Assembly: GCA_003389215.1 (NCBI GenBank)
Contig: QQVP01000119.1
Span: 186,001 to 250,000, forward strand
Direction: 5' to 3'
From: Planctomycetota bacterium
GTDB lineage: Bacteria > Planctomycetota > Planctomycetia > Pirellulales > UBA7805
DNA: 64,000 bases
How positions within the stretch are numbered: position 1 is the first letter of the stretch; every line of letters starts with the position of its first letter. A program made the translations under genes and the position numbers. The notes beneath the pieces were generated by a model, which did no database searches, was not told where the DNA came from, and saw only the letters and a program-made list of their open reading frames with translations. This document shows positions 50,398-59,874 of the stretch, piece by piece.

Positions 50398-52626
50398 ATG
50401 CTTCGATTGTACGTGCTTTTGGCGCTGCCGCTGGCGGTCTGCCTGGCGCTCGCTCTGCCCGCGTTCGCCTCTGCGCAGGACGACGACTCGTCGGACGATT
50501 TGCCCTCGTCCGACCTGCCCTCGTCCGATTTGCCCGTGCTGCCCGACACCGAAGTCGAGGCCGATCCCGACACGACCGACGGCGGCGGCCAGGATTTCTT
50601 CGACGAGACGGGCCCCTCGAACATCGTGACCGACGGATCGGTCTTCGATAGCGGACCGGTCGACGGCTATCGGGCCGAGTCGTCGACTTCCGGCTCGATC
50701 ATCGATCTGCCCGACGCCGATCTGCCGGCGACCGTGAACGTCATTCCTCGCGATGTACTGGACGACCAGATCTCGCTCGACCTGACGGACGTGATTCGCA
50801 ACGCCGGCGGCACGACTCCGGCCGGCGACATCTTGTTTCCCGACCGCATCTTTCTCCGCGGCCTGGAAGTCGGCTCGCGAAACTTTCGCAAAGACGGCTT
50901 TCTCGATCCCACGTTCGTGCCCCGCGACTTTCAGAACGTCGAGCGGGTCGAGATCCTCAAGGGTCCCGCCTCGGTGCTCTATGGCTCGGGTGACCCGGCG
51001 GGCATCGTCAACGTGATTACCAAGAGCCCTGTGCTCGACCGCTTCGCCGATTTCGGCTTCACGTTTGGTTCCTTCGAGCAGTCCCGTTTCGTGCTCGATG
51101 CCAATGGCTACACGCGGTCGGGCAACGTGCTCTATCGTCTCAATGCGGCCCAGGAAGACAGAAACAGCTTTGTCGACTTCGAAGGGCTTACCCGAACGCA
51201 AATCTCGCCGGCGGTCACCTGGCTGCTGGACGACGATACCTCGCTGACCTGGAAGGGCGAGTGGCACCGGCACAACACGCTCGGCTTTCAGGGCACGCCC
51301 GCGGTCAGCGGCGACCCGTTGTTCCTGCCGCCGAGCACGTACCTGGGCGAGCCGGCCAATGACTTCTTCATGGCCGAAGAATTTCGTCAGTCGTTGGTGC
51401 TGCGTCGGCAAATCAACGACGACTGGTGGTACCGCATCGGCGGCTACTCGCTGTTCTACGACTTTCCCAATTCGACGACGGCGGCCGCGGTGCTCACGCC
51501 GGCGGTGCTGCCGCCGACGTTCTTCGAGCGTACCCAGAACGACGGCCTCCTCTCCGAAGAGGAGTCGCACTCGATGATCGCCAACCTGGCGGGCGAGTTC
51601 TGCCTGGGCGGGTTTCTGCACAAGGCATTGTTCGGTGTCGAGTACACCTATTTCGACTCGGCGACGTCCTTCGCCAGCAACGGCTTGTTCGTGCCCATCG
51701 ATGGCGCCGCGCCGGTCTACACCGATCCGCCGGGTGTGCCTCTGTTCTCGGCCGACTTTCCGGTCTTCCGCCAGGAGGCCTTTGGCGGCTACCTGCAGGA
51801 CATCGTCGAGTTGACGCCGACCTTGCAACTGATGGGTGGGGTCCGCTTCGATACGCTCGACTTCCAGTTCGAGCGCGACGTCGGCTTCGGTCCGGTTGAA
51901 ACCGACGAGACGTTCGACAACGTGGCCCCGCGGGGCGGCATCGTCTATCAGCCCTTCGCCGACGAGTCGCTGGCGTTCTACTATTCCTACGCGCGGTCGT
52001 TCGTGCCGCCCAGCGGAGGTGTGTTCCTCAATAGCGACATCTTGCCGATCGTCGGCGAGACTCACGAGTCGGGCGTGAAGGCCGAGCTGATCGACGGGCT
52101 CTCGCTCACGGCGGCCGGCTTCTTCGCGCGCCGCGAGAACGACGCCTTCAACCTCACTTCCATCACCCTGGTGCAGGTGGGCGAAGTCCGCAGCCAGGGC
52201 GCCGAGTTGAACCTGATCGGCGACATCACCGACGCCTGGAGCATAATTGCCAACTACACCTACACCGATGCGGTGTTGTCCGATCCCGATCCTACGTTCG
52301 ACGGCAATCGTGCCCGCAATGTGCCGTACAACTCGGCCAACTTGTGGACGCGGTACGACTTCTACTGCGACTGCTGCCAGACGATGGGAGCGGCCCTGGG
52401 GCTGGTCTATCTGGGCAACCGCCCGGCCGACTTGGAGAACGATTTGTTCTTGCCGGGCTTCACGCGTTGGGACGCGGGCGTCTACTATCGCCGCGGCCAA
52501 CTGGGGGCGAGCGTCTACCTGGAGAATCTGTTCGACATTCAGTACGCGGCCAGTTCGGTGAACGAGCTGCAGATCTTCCAAGGCGCGCCGTTCAACGTCC
52601 GCGCGACGTTGCAGTACTACTATTAG
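50398..52626 (+). CDS. TonB-dependent siderophore-type receptor
   Basis: 742 residues from ATG 50398, with signal peptide (MLRLYVLLALPLAVCLALAL, cleavage near ASAQ) and an Asp/Ser-rich segment. The plug domain shows DLPATVNVIPRDVLDDQ, the plug core IFLRGLEVGSRNF and VERVEILKGPASVLYGSGDPAGIVNVIT. A 22-strand-type barrel follows and ends in YYY, the aromatic end read by the outer-membrane assembly machine. It likely imports an iron chelate or another complex, with energy from the TonB gene just before it. Confidence 0.93.
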   Translation: MLRLYVLLALPLAVCLALALPAFASAQDDDSSDDLPSSDLPSSDLPVLPDTEVEADPDTTDGGGQDFFDETGPSNIVTDGSVFDSGPVDGYRAESSTSGSIIDLPDADLPATVNVIPRDVLDDQISLDLTDVIRNAGGTTPAGDILFPDRIFLRGLEVGSRNFRKDGFLDPTFVPRDFQNVERVEILKGPASVLYGSGDPAGIVNVITKSPVLDRFADFGFTFGSFEQSRFVLDANGYTRSGNVLYRLNAAQEDRNSFVDFEGLTRTQISPAVTWLLDDDTSLTWKGEWHRHNTLGFQGTPAVSGDPLFLPPSTYLGEPANDFFMAEEFRQSLVLRRQINDDWWYRIGGYSLFYDFPNSTTAAAVLTPAVLPPTFFERTQNDGLLSEEESHSMIANLAGEFCLGGFLHKALFGVEYTYFDSATSFASNGLFVPIDGAAPVYTDPPGVPLFSADFPVFRQEAFGGYLQDIVELTPTLQLMGGVRFDTLDFQFERDVGFGPVETDETFDNVAPRGGIVYQPFADESLAFYYSYARSFVPPSGGVFLNSDILPIVGETHESGVKAELIDGLSLTAAGFFARRENDAFNLTSITLVQVGEVRSQGAELNLIGDITDAWSIIANYTYTDAVLSDPDPTFDGNRARNVPYNSANLWTRYDFYCDCCQTMGAALGLVYLGNRPADLENDLFLPGFTRWDAGVYYRRGQLGASVYLENLFDIQYAASSVNELQIFQGAPFNVRATLQYYY

Positions 52627-52645
52627 AGCGCGATCAGGGCGCGCC

Positions 52646-53518
52646 CTACGAAGCCCGGTGGACCTCGCGGAGCACGCGGGCGGTCGCCTCCGAGCGATTG
52701 AGCACGTAGAAGTGGATGCCCGGCACGCCGGCGTCCAATAACTCCTGCACCTGGCGACTGGCAAACTCGACGCCGACATCGACTTGGGCGGCGGCGTCGT
52801 CGCCACAGGCGGCCAGGGCCTCGCGAAAGTCGTCGGGCAATCGCGCCCCGCAGAGGCTCGCAATCCGCTCGATCTGCTTAAAGCTGATCACCGGCAGCAA
52901 ACCCGGCACCAAGGGGGCATCGATGCCGAGCGCGTCGCACGAATCGCGAAAGCGAAAGAAGTCGGCGTTGTCGTAAAACAGTTGCGTGATCACCACGTCG
53001 CCGCCGGCGTCGACCTTCCGCTTGAGGTTCTCCAGGTCGGCTGCGGGGCTGGTCGCCTCCTGGTGCGTTTCGGGATAGCCGGCCACCGCGATCCCCAGTT
53101 CGGAGAACTCGGCGTCGATCATCTCGACCAGGTCGACCGCAAAGCGAAAGCCGCCCGCGACCGGCTTGAATTCGGTCTCTCCCTGCGGCGGATCGCCACG
53201 CAAGGCGACGATGTTCCCGATGCCTCGCGACTGGGCCTCTTGAAGATAGGTGCGCAGCTCATCGGCCGTTGCTCCCACGCAGGTCAGGTGCGACGCCACC
53301 GGCAACTGATAACGTTCGTGCACCTGGGAGATGATCGACAGCGTCTTGTCGCGGGTCGAGCCGCCCGCCCCATACGTACAGGTGATGAACGAGGGCTCGA
53401 ACTCGATCAACGTGTCGACGTGTCGGAACAGGGCCGTCTCGCCCGCGTCGGTCTTGGGGGGAAAGAGTTCGAAGGAGAGCCCGAACTTGCCGGGTCCATA
53501 GGCAGCGCCGATATTCAT
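52646..53518 (-). CDS. metF: Methylenetetrahydrofolate reductase
   Basis: 290 residues from ATG 53518. MetF barrel motifs: LSFELFPPKTDAGE, FITCTYGAGGSTRDKTL, HLTCVGATADEL, NIVALRGDPP, DVVITQLFYDNADFFRF, PLVPGLLPV. It makes 5-methyl-THF for methionine synthesis with FAD and NADH. The end lies 19 bases from the convergent receptor stop. The region upstream contains the 17-base tandem repeats. Confidence 0.96.
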   Translation of the reverse strand: MNIGAAYGPGKFGLSFELFPPKTDAGETALFRHVDTLIEFEPSFITCTYGAGGSTRDKTLSIISQVHERYQLPVASHLTCVGATADELRTYLQEAQSRGIGNIVALRGDPPQGETEFKPVAGGFRFAVDLVEMIDAEFSELGIAVAGYPETHQEATSPAADLENLKRKVDAGGDVVITQLFYDNADFFRFRDSCDALGIDAPLVPGLLPVISFKQIERIASLCGARLPDDFREALAACGDDAAAQVDVGVEFASRQVQELLDAGVPGIHFYVLNRSEATARVLREVHRAS

Positions 53519-53584
53519 TGCGGTGCGGAATCCTTGGGGTGGATCGGGGTGGGGTTGTTCGCCGCGTTCAAGCCGATCGTTGCC

Positions 53585-53669
53585 GCTCAAGTCGCCAATG
53601 GGCTCAAGTCGCCAATGGGCTCAAATCGCCAATGGGCTCAAATCGCCAATGGGCTCATATCGCCAGCGG
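53585..53669. repeat. Five 17-base tandem repeats upstream of metF
   Basis: The unit GCTCAAGTCGCCAATGG is repeated from 53585, with two exact copies, two with one change (AAATCG) and a fifth degenerate copy that runs into the last codons of the next gene. The array overlaps the likely metF promoter, so length changes could alter expression. Confidence 0.8.
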
Positions 53670-54899
53670 GTCGTCGGTCAGGGTGTCTTCCAGGGCGTCG
53701 CGTTCGCCGCGGGTCAGCTCGAATACGCTTTCGATCAAGGCCACGTCGCAGGGCCGCTGCTCGACGCCCCGCCGGGCAAAGGCCCGACCCTGAATGGCCG
53801 CCATGATTCGCGGTGGGACCTCCGAGACCTGACCGAAGCTCCGTGCATAGTTTACAAAACCGGGCACGTTCCGCGTGATGTAACCGTAGAGCATACTGCA
53901 AACGCCGATAATCTTGCCCGTGAAGATCGAGGTGTTGATGGCCGTCTTCGTGTAATCGCCCACGACACAGCCCATGAACTGCATCTCCGTGGCGACGCGC
54001 TCGTGGCCGTGGTAGCTCATGCCGATCTTGCCGTAGGTGTTCTTCAGATTGCTGTTGCTGGTACCGGCCCCCAGATTGACCCAGCTGCCGAGGTAGCTGT
54101 GTCCGAGGAAGCCGAGGTGCTGCTTATTGCTGTAGGGCTCGATGATCGATTCGCTGACCTCGCCGCCCACCTTGGTCGTGTGGCCCAGGGCAACGTGGTT
54201 CTTGATGCTGGCGTGCTCGTTGACCCGTGCGCCGCGTCCCAGGTGCAGCGGACCTTTGAGATAGGCGAACGCGCCCACGTGGGCCTCCTCTTCGAGGACG
54301 ATCGGGCCGGCCGAGGTGTCGGTGACGACCTGCGGTCCGAGCGTCGCCCCAGCGGCCAGGAACACTCCGTCGGCGGCTTGTTCATAGGGACCCTCGCCGA
54401 TCCGCAATTCCAGGTTCTCGGCAAAGATCTCGGCGTGATGCCTGATCAGGTCATGGGGATACGTGAGCAGCGTGAGCTCGCCGCCCAAGGCCGGCAGCTC
54501 GAGCGCGGCCAGCCGGCGATTCAACTCCGCATAGCCGAGGCCCAAGAACTCGCCCGCTCGTGCCGAATCGACGAGTGCGGCGGCGAGCACCGGCCCGTGA
54601 TGCAACACGCCCGGCGTGCCCGCCGCGATCAGTCGCGAAAGCTCGACAAGCGTCCAACTGGCCGGCAGCAGGCGCGCGTTGAGCAGCAACAGGGGGGCCT
54701 CGTCCAGCTCGTCGTCGGGGAAGTCGCACGCGGCGACCTGTGCCAGGTGCGGCTGGACAACGTAGGCGGTGGGCCGACCGAGCCGCGCGACCAGTTCGGC
54801 CAGGCAGAAGCTGCCGCAACGGATCGTGAACGCGGGCCGCGTCAACGTCATGGGACGCAGCAGGGCAACGCCTTTGTCTTCGAAGAGCAGGATGTTCAT
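53655..54899 (-). CDS. Sugar-nucleotidyltransferase/hexapeptide-repeat protein (GlmU-like)
   Basis: 414 residues. An N-terminal degenerate nucleotidyltransferase-like domain (LLFEDKGVALLRPMTLTRPAF, the RP...TRP pattern) is followed by a left-handed beta-helix of hexapeptide turns (LGRGARVNEHASIKNHVALG, GHSYLGSWVNLGAGTSNSN, GKIGMSYHGHER) like the acetyltransferase half of GlmU. It may make or modify an activated sugar for the envelope. The C-terminus is written into the tandem repeat array. Confidence 0.85.
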   Translation of the reverse strand: MNILLFEDKGVALLRPMTLTRPAFTIRCGSFCLAELVARLGRPTAYVVQPHLAQVAACDFPDDELDEAPLLLLNARLLPASWTLVELSRLIAAGTPGVLHHGPVLAAALVDSARAGEFLGLGYAELNRRLAALELPALGGELTLLTYPHDLIRHHAEIFAENLELRIGEGPYEQAADGVFLAAGATLGPQVVTDTSAGPIVLEEEAHVGAFAYLKGPLHLGRGARVNEHASIKNHVALGHTTKVGGEVSESIIEPYSNKQHLGFLGHSYLGSWVNLGAGTSNSNLKNTYGKIGMSYHGHERVATEMQFMGCVVGDYTKTAINTSIFTGKIIGVCSMLYGYITRNVPGFVNYARSFGQVSEVPPRIMAAIQGRAFARRGVEQRPCDVALIESVFELTRGERDALEDTLTDDPLAI

Positions 54900-54988
54900 C
54901 GCGTCAGCTCATTCCGCGCCAAGATCGTCCGCACCAATATTCGCGCGCCAGGTTCGCGCGCCAGGCTCGCCCGCGTCGTGTCGCGCGC

Positions 54989-55240
54989 TCAGCCACTGCT
55001 TTTATCATCGCTCGAAATGCCGCGCTTCGCCATCATGGCCTTCTTGATTTCCGCCATGATCTCCGGCCGTTCGCGCAGCGCGACAACCACCCGACGCTGT
55101 CGATACTTCCGTCCGCTGGCCGTGTCGGCGTCCTCTTCCACCGGCAAGAGTCCCTCGGATTCCCACTCGCGGGCCATTTCCGGCGCGACCTTCAGCACGG
55201 CGGCCAGGTCTTCGATCGTCAGCAAGGGGTCGGCAGACAT
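54989..55240 (-). CDS. Small DNA-binding-like protein
   Basis: 83 residues with a MerR/excisionase-like helix-turn-helix start (LLTIEDLAAVLKVAPEMAREWESEGLLPVEE) and a basic C-terminal part (GRKYRQRRVVVALRERPEIMAEIKKAMMAKRG). It may regulate the neighbouring genes; no partner can be named. It lies between the nucleotidyltransferase-like gene and the aldo/keto reductase on the same strand. Confidence 0.6.
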   Translation of the reverse strand: MSADPLLTIEDLAAVLKVAPEMAREWESEGLLPVEEDADTASGRKYRQRRVVVALRERPEIMAEIKKAMMAKRGISSDDKSSG

Positions 55241-55309
55241 GCGGAATCCTCGGCGTTGTGGCGTCGCGGCTTTGCGAGAGGCTCGGCTGGGCCTCCCTTC
55301 GAATCGGTT

Positions 55310-56311
55310 TCAGTATCGCCCACGGATGTGGTCGGCGACCTCGTTGGTGTAGAAGTCGGCCAGGGCGCGATGCCGCGCGTCGCCCAACGGTGGCAGCTCG
55401 CTGGCGGTGCCGTTCTCGACCACCTGCGACGCACGCCGGGCGCCTGGGATGACCACGCTGACGGCCGGAAAGTCCAAAATCCACCGCATCGCCAGCTGGG
55501 CCAGGGTCATCCCCGTCGGTAGCTGCTCGCGCAGCTGCTCGACCAGTTCGACGCCTTTGGCCAGCGGCAATCCGGCGAAGGTCTCGCCGACGTTGAAGTG
55601 ATCGCCGTCGCGATTGAAGTTGCGATGATCGTCTGCGGCAAAGGTCGAGTCGGCCGTGAGCTTGCCCGAGAGCAGGCCCGAGGCAAGCGGCAAACGGACG
55701 ATCAGGGCCACGCCTTTTTCCTGGGCTCGTTCGAAGAGCGTCGTGATCGGCTTCTGCCGGAAGATGTTGAAGATGATCTGCAGTGAGGCGAGTCCTTCTT
55801 GCTCCAGGCAGAGCAGGGCCTCGTCCATCGTCTCGACGCTGGCACCAAAGTGGCGGATCTTGCCTTCCTGTTGCAGCGTCCGCAGCCACTCGAACATCTC
55901 GCCCTCGCGCATCCGCTCCTCGGGCAGGCAGTGGGTCTGAGTCAGGTCGAGGGCCTCGACGCCCAGGCGCCGCAGCGAAGCCTCGGTGTGCTGACGGAAG
56001 CTGGCCAGGGAGAAGTTGTCTGGCCAGCCCGGTTCGGGAAAGCGGCCCAGCTTGGTCGCCACGAAAAGCGAGTCGCCCACGTCGCCGAGGCGCCCCGTGT
56101 CCTTCAAGAAGCGACCGATCCGCTCTTCGCTGACCTCCGGGCCGTAGACGTCGGCGGTGTCGAAGAAGGTCACGCCGCTATCGACGGCGGCGGCGAGCAC
56201 TTCGCGAGCAGAGGCGTCATCGACGGGGCCCCACTGCGAGCCGAGCTGCCAGGTGCCGAGCCCGATCTCCGAAACGGTTCTGCCGGTACTGCCAAAGCTG
56301 CGCTGTTTCAT
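55310..56311 (-). CDS. Aldo/keto reductase
   Basis: 333 residues. The family barrel is clear: SEIGLGTWQLGSQWG, FFDTADVYGPEVSEERIGRFL (the Asp/Tyr active pair), FVATKLGRF with the Lys, LDLTQTHCLPEE for the His, and TLAQLAMRWILDFPAVSVVIPGA for NADPH binding. Substrate unknown. Confidence 0.95.
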   Translation of the reverse strand: MKQRSFGSTGRTVSEIGLGTWQLGSQWGPVDDASAREVLAAAVDSGVTFFDTADVYGPEVSEERIGRFLKDTGRLGDVGDSLFVATKLGRFPEPGWPDNFSLASFRQHTEASLRRLGVEALDLTQTHCLPEERMREGEMFEWLRTLQQEGKIRHFGASVETMDEALLCLEQEGLASLQIIFNIFRQKPITTLFERAQEKGVALIVRLPLASGLLSGKLTADSTFAADDHRNFNRDGDHFNVGETFAGLPLAKGVELVEQLREQLPTGMTLAQLAMRWILDFPAVSVVIPGARRASQVVENGTASELPPLGDARHRALADFYTNEVADHIRGRY

Positions 56312-56442
56312 CGGATGCCCGAGTTGCTCGATCGCGTGGTTTCACTTGCTACAATGCCTGCCGATGCGGCGACGTGTCATCTTAACCGGTCGCCGTCCGG
56401 GTTTCGATGCCGCTTGCGCGCCGCAGTGGCGGAGGCTGTCGC

Positions 56443-57864
56443 TTGAACTGGCCCCTGATTTACTTGATTAGCGAATGGGTAATCCGCATCGTGGCGGTGC
56501 CCATCGTGCTGCGGCGTCGCGGGCCGTCGGCGGCCACCAGTTGGTTGCTGGTGATTTTCTTTCTGCCCTGGTTCGGCTTTGTGCTCTACGTGTTGATCGG
56601 CGAGAACCGGTTGCCACGTCGGCGCATCGATCGACAAGCCCTCGCCGCGACACGCCAGCGAATCTTGGCGAGCCTGTCGGCTCAGTCGCCGCACGTCGTT
56701 CATCCCGAACTCACGCCGGCGCAGTCCACGCTCGTCCACCTGGTCGAGCGACTCGGCGACAAGCCGATCCTGGGCGGCAACGACAGCGAGGTGTTCACGC
56801 ACACCGACGAGATGGTCGAGCGGCTGATCGAGGACATCGACGCGGCCACCGATCACATCCACCTGCTGTTCTACATCATCGCCGACGATGCGACCGGCCA
56901 CCGAATTACCGGGGCGCTGGCCCGGGCGGTCGAGCGGGGCGTGAAGTGTCGGGTGCTGGCCGACCACGTCGGCTCCTGGCAGTTCTTCAAGCGGCTTGCT
57001 CCGCAAATGCGCTCTCAGGGCATCGAGCTGTACGCGATGCTGCCGGTCAATCTCTTTCGCCGCACCTTGGCCCGCATGGACCTCCGTAATCATCGCAAGA
57101 TCGCCGTGTTCGACGGTCGCGTCGCCTATGCCGGCTCGCAGAATCTGGTCAATGCCGACTACGGCACCAAGGACCTGGTCTGGCACGACATGATGGTGCG
57201 GTTGACCGGACCGATCGTGCTGCAGCTGCAAAGCGTCTTCGTCGAAGACTGGTTCGCGGAGACGGAGGAGTTGCTCGGCGACGATCGTTACTTTCCCGAC
57301 TCCCAGGTCCAGGGCGAGGTCGTCGTGCAATCGCTGCCCAGTGGGCCGACCTTTCCCACCGGCAACTACCAACGCATGGTCGTGGCGGCCATCTACGCGG
57401 CAACCGAGCAGGTCACGATCACGTCGCCTTACCTGGTGCCGGACGCTCCTTTCTTGCAGGCCATGGAAACAGCCGTGTTGCGCGGCGTACGCGTGTCGGT
57501 GATTGTGCCGGCGCGGTGCGATCAGGTCCTGGTGGGTGCGGCGGCCCGCGGCTACTACGAAGCCTTGCTCACGGCGGGCGTGCGGCTCTACCGACACCAA
57601 CACGGCCTGTTGCATGCCAAGACGATGAGCATCGACGACCAGGTCGCCCTGGTGGGCTCGGGCAATTTCGACATTCGCTCTTTCTATCTCAACTTCGAGC
57701 TCAACCTGTTGGTCTACGGCCCGGTCGTGACTCGCGCACTCCGCGAGGCCCAGGAGGGATACCTCGCCGAGTCGATCGAGTTGACGCTCGACGAGTGGCG
57801 ACAGCGGCCTTGGTATAAGGACATCCTCGACAACTCGGCCAAACTGCTGAGCCCCTTGCTGTAG
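56443..57864 (+). CDS. Cardiolipin synthase (phospholipase D family)
   Basis: TTG 56443 has GGAGG seven bases ahead (ATG 56407 is an alternative without site); 473 residues. Two N-terminal membrane helices precede two HKD catalytic motifs: H217xK219...D224 in HRKIAVFDGRVAYAGSQN and H391xK393...D398 in HAKTMSIDDQVALVGSGNFD. It joins phosphatidylglycerol units to cardiolipin in the inner membrane. Confidence 0.94.
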   Translation: MNWPLIYLISEWVIRIVAVPIVLRRRGPSAATSWLLVIFFLPWFGFVLYVLIGENRLPRRRIDRQALAATRQRILASLSAQSPHVVHPELTPAQSTLVHLVERLGDKPILGGNDSEVFTHTDEMVERLIEDIDAATDHIHLLFYIIADDATGHRITGALARAVERGVKCRVLADHVGSWQFFKRLAPQMRSQGIELYAMLPVNLFRRTLARMDLRNHRKIAVFDGRVAYAGSQNLVNADYGTKDLVWHDMMVRLTGPIVLQLQSVFVEDWFAETEELLGDDRYFPDSQVQGEVVVQSLPSGPTFPTGNYQRMVVAAIYAATEQVTITSPYLVPDAPFLQAMETAVLRGVRVSVIVPARCDQVLVGAAARGYYEALLTAGVRLYRHQHGLLHAKTMSIDDQVALVGSGNFDIRSFYLNFELNLLVYGPVVTRALREAQEGYLAESIELTLDEWRQRPWYKDILDNSAKLLSPLL

Positions 57865-57874
57865 GGCAAGAAAA

Positions 57875-57914
57875 CGGGACAGGTCTAATTTCGGCGAAAA
57901 TTAGACCTGTCCCG
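57875..57914. terminator. Bidirectional hairpin terminator
   Basis: A perfect 17-base-pair stem (57875-57891 with 57898-57914) and a six-base loop lies between convergent gene ends. On the lower strand the stem is followed by TTTTCTT, the layout of an intrinsic terminator for the selenoprotein-like gene; on the upper strand it ends the cardiolipin synthase gene without a T run. It may also be one copy of a dispersed palindromic repeat. Confidence 0.75.
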
Positions 57915-57940
57915 ATAAAGGCGAGCGGCGTCGCCGCCAG

Positions 57941-58435
57941 CTACGGTGCGGCCTGCCTCGGCTGCTTGGCTTTGGCCAAGGCCATTTCCAGGAACTCGGG
58001 CAATTCGTCCCCCGGGGGATTTCCCACCCTCGTGGCGATTTCGTCGCCGTCCGCGCTGCCGATGTAGAGCATCGGTGCGCCCACGTCGGCGTCGTCGAGG
58101 CCGAACTTCTCTTTCACCGGATTGAGTTGATCTTCTTTGTCGACGTAGACGACGAGTTGCACGAACTGTGCAACGAGGTCCTGAATCTCCGCGTCCTCCT
58201 TAAGACGCTTCTTCAGGCGCTCGCACGAACCTCAGCCGTGGGCCGTGCCGACAATCATCAGCGGGGCACTCTTCTCGCTCGCCAGGGTGAGGGCCTCGGC
58301 CAGCGTGGCGGGGGCGGCGTCGGCGGTTGCCGCACCTCCGGCATCGGCCGCGTCAGGCGACTCGGCGGCCGGCTGCTGACAGCCGATCAGACCAGCCACC
58401 AACAGGGCGGCCAACAATTGCAAACGAAGGGTCAT
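57941..58435 (-). CDS. Thioredoxin-fold lipoprotein, probable selenoprotein (UGSC)
   Basis: Read from ATG 58435 to 57941 the frame gives 164 residues with one in-frame TGA at 58232-58234, codon 68. The upstream part has a lipoprotein signal (lipobox LIGC, C19) and PLMIVGTAHG just before the TGA; after it come GSCERLKKRLKEDAE, a strand (QFVQLVVYVD) and GAPMLYI with P121 where thioredoxins have their cis-proline. So TGA sits at the first position of a CxxC motif (U68-G-S-C71), the usual place of selenocysteine. Both sides stay in one frame without other stops. A nonsense mutation is the alternative. Confidence 0.72.
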
Positions 58436-58761
58436 CGCTTGGGTGTTCCTTTCTGCCCGCGGCTGATCCGGCGGGCCTCGAGGCGACGGGGCGGGGGACG
58501 AACTGGAATGTCCTATGATATCCGACCGGGGCGTGCGGAGTACGTGAATCAGCGTACCGAGGCCGAAGGCTGCCGCCCCGAGCGCGTCCACGGTTCCGCG
58601 CTTCCGCGGCGGTCGCTATATTGGCCACTTCGGCTGCCCCAGCGGGGCGAGCGCCGCGAGACGGGCTGAACGCCTTCCCAAGAGGTGGGCATGCGGCGGC
58701 TGCAGACCAGCGCAAGCCAATACAGGGGCAAGAGTTTCGCAAATCGAAACGGAGTGGATTG
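58436..58761. other. Divergent promoter region (326 bases)
   Basis: Between the selenoprotein-like lipoprotein and the isocitrate dehydrogenase gene. It must carry both promoters. No clear dyad or gene is visible in it. Confidence 0.45.
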
Positions 58762-59859
58762 ATGGCCTACGAAGTGACCCTGATTACCGGCGACGGCACC
58801 GGACCCGAGTTGGCCAACGCCGCCCGCAAGTGTCTCGACGCGACCGGCGTCGCGATCAACTGGGACGAGCAGGCCGCGGGCGTCGACATCATGGAGACGG
58901 CCGGCACGCCGATTCCGGACAGCGTGATGGAGAGCGTCCGCCGCACGAAGTGTGCCCTCAAGGCGCCGATCACGACCCCGGTGGGAACGGGCTTTCGCAG
59001 TATCAACGTCTATCTGCGTCAGGAGCTGGGGCTGTTCGCCTGCATCCGCCCCTGCAAGCAGTACAAGGGCGTGCGCAGCTTCTTTTCGGAGCTGCCGGTC
59101 GATCTCGTCATCGTCCGCGAGAACACCGAGGACCTGTATGCCGGCGTCGAGTTCGAAAAGGGCCAACCGGAGACGAGCAAGCTGATCGAGTTCATCAACG
59201 ACCTGCCGAGCGACCGCAAGATCAAGACGGGCGGCGACGAGACGGGCGTTTCGATCAAGCCGATCAGTGTCAGCGGGACCGAGCGAATCGTTCGTTGTGC
59301 CTTCGAGTACGCGCAGAAGAACGGCCGCAAGAAGGTCACCGCGGTGCATAAGGCCAACATCATGAAGTACAGCGACGGTCTGTTCCTGGCCACCGCGACC
59401 GAGGTGGCCAAGGACTTTCCCGACGTCGAGTTCGAGGAGCGCATCGTCGACAACATGTGCATGCAGCTGGCTCAGAAGCCGGAGCTCTACGACGTCATCG
59501 TGTTGCCGAACCTGTACGGCGACATCATGAGCGACCTGGGTGCCGGCATCGTCGGCGGCCTGGGCGTCGCCCCGGGCGCGAACATCGGACCCGACGGGGC
59601 GGTCTTCGAGGCCACGCACGGCAGCGCCCCGAAGTACAAGGGACAGAACAAGGTCAACCCGACTGCCCTGATTCTCTCCGGCATGCTGATGCTGCAGCAC
59701 TTGGGCGAGACCGAGGCGGCGCGCCGGCTGGAACAGGCCGTGGCCGACGTGATTGCCGAAGGCAAGGACGTCACGTACGACTTGAAGCCGCATCGCGACG
59801 ACCCGTCGGCGGTGGGGACCCAGGAAATGGCCGAGGCGATTTGCGCCAAGCTCAGCTGA
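58762..59859 (+). CDS. Isocitrate/isopropylmalate-type dehydrogenase, likely NAD-isocitrate dehydrogenase
   Basis: 365 residues from ATG 58762 (GGAG upstream). Motifs of the family: [111 protein letters not shown]. The Ser/Asn pattern near SINVYLR points to isocitrate rather than isopropylmalate. The D in the NAD region ([15 protein letters not shown]) agrees with NAD use. lpxK follows 16 bases later. Confidence 0.88.
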   Translation: MAYEVTLITGDGTGPELANAARKCLDATGVAINWDEQAAGVDIMETAGTPIPDSVMESVRRTKCALKAPITTPVGTGFRSINVYLRQELGLFACIRPCKQYKGVRSFFSELPVDLVIVRENTEDLYAGVEFEKGQPETSKLIEFINDLPSDRKIKTGGDETGVSIKPISVSGTERIVRCAFEYAQKNGRKKVTAVHKANIMKYSDGLFLATATEVAKDFPDVEFEERIVDNMCMQLAQKPELYDVIVLPNLYGDIMSDLGAGIVGGLGVAPGANIGPDGAVFEATHGSAPKYKGQNKVNPTALILSGMLMLQHLGETEAARRLEQAVADVIAEGKDVTYDLKPHRDDPSAVGTQEMAEAICAKLS

Positions 59860-59874
59860 TCGAGGTGCGGAGCC

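Noticed and set aside
50356..52863. 835-codon minus-strand frame under the TonB-dependent receptor
   Set aside because: Antisense shadow; the receptor with signal peptide, plug and aromatic end explains the region.
53585..53669. Possible CRISPR array
   Set aside because: Units follow each other without spacers, so it is a tandem repeat; no cas genes are present in the window.
57941..58162. Separate 73-residue gene starting at GTG 58162
   Set aside because: It is the in-frame continuation of the lipoprotein beyond the TGA; as an independent protein it would lack the N-terminal half of a thioredoxin fold.
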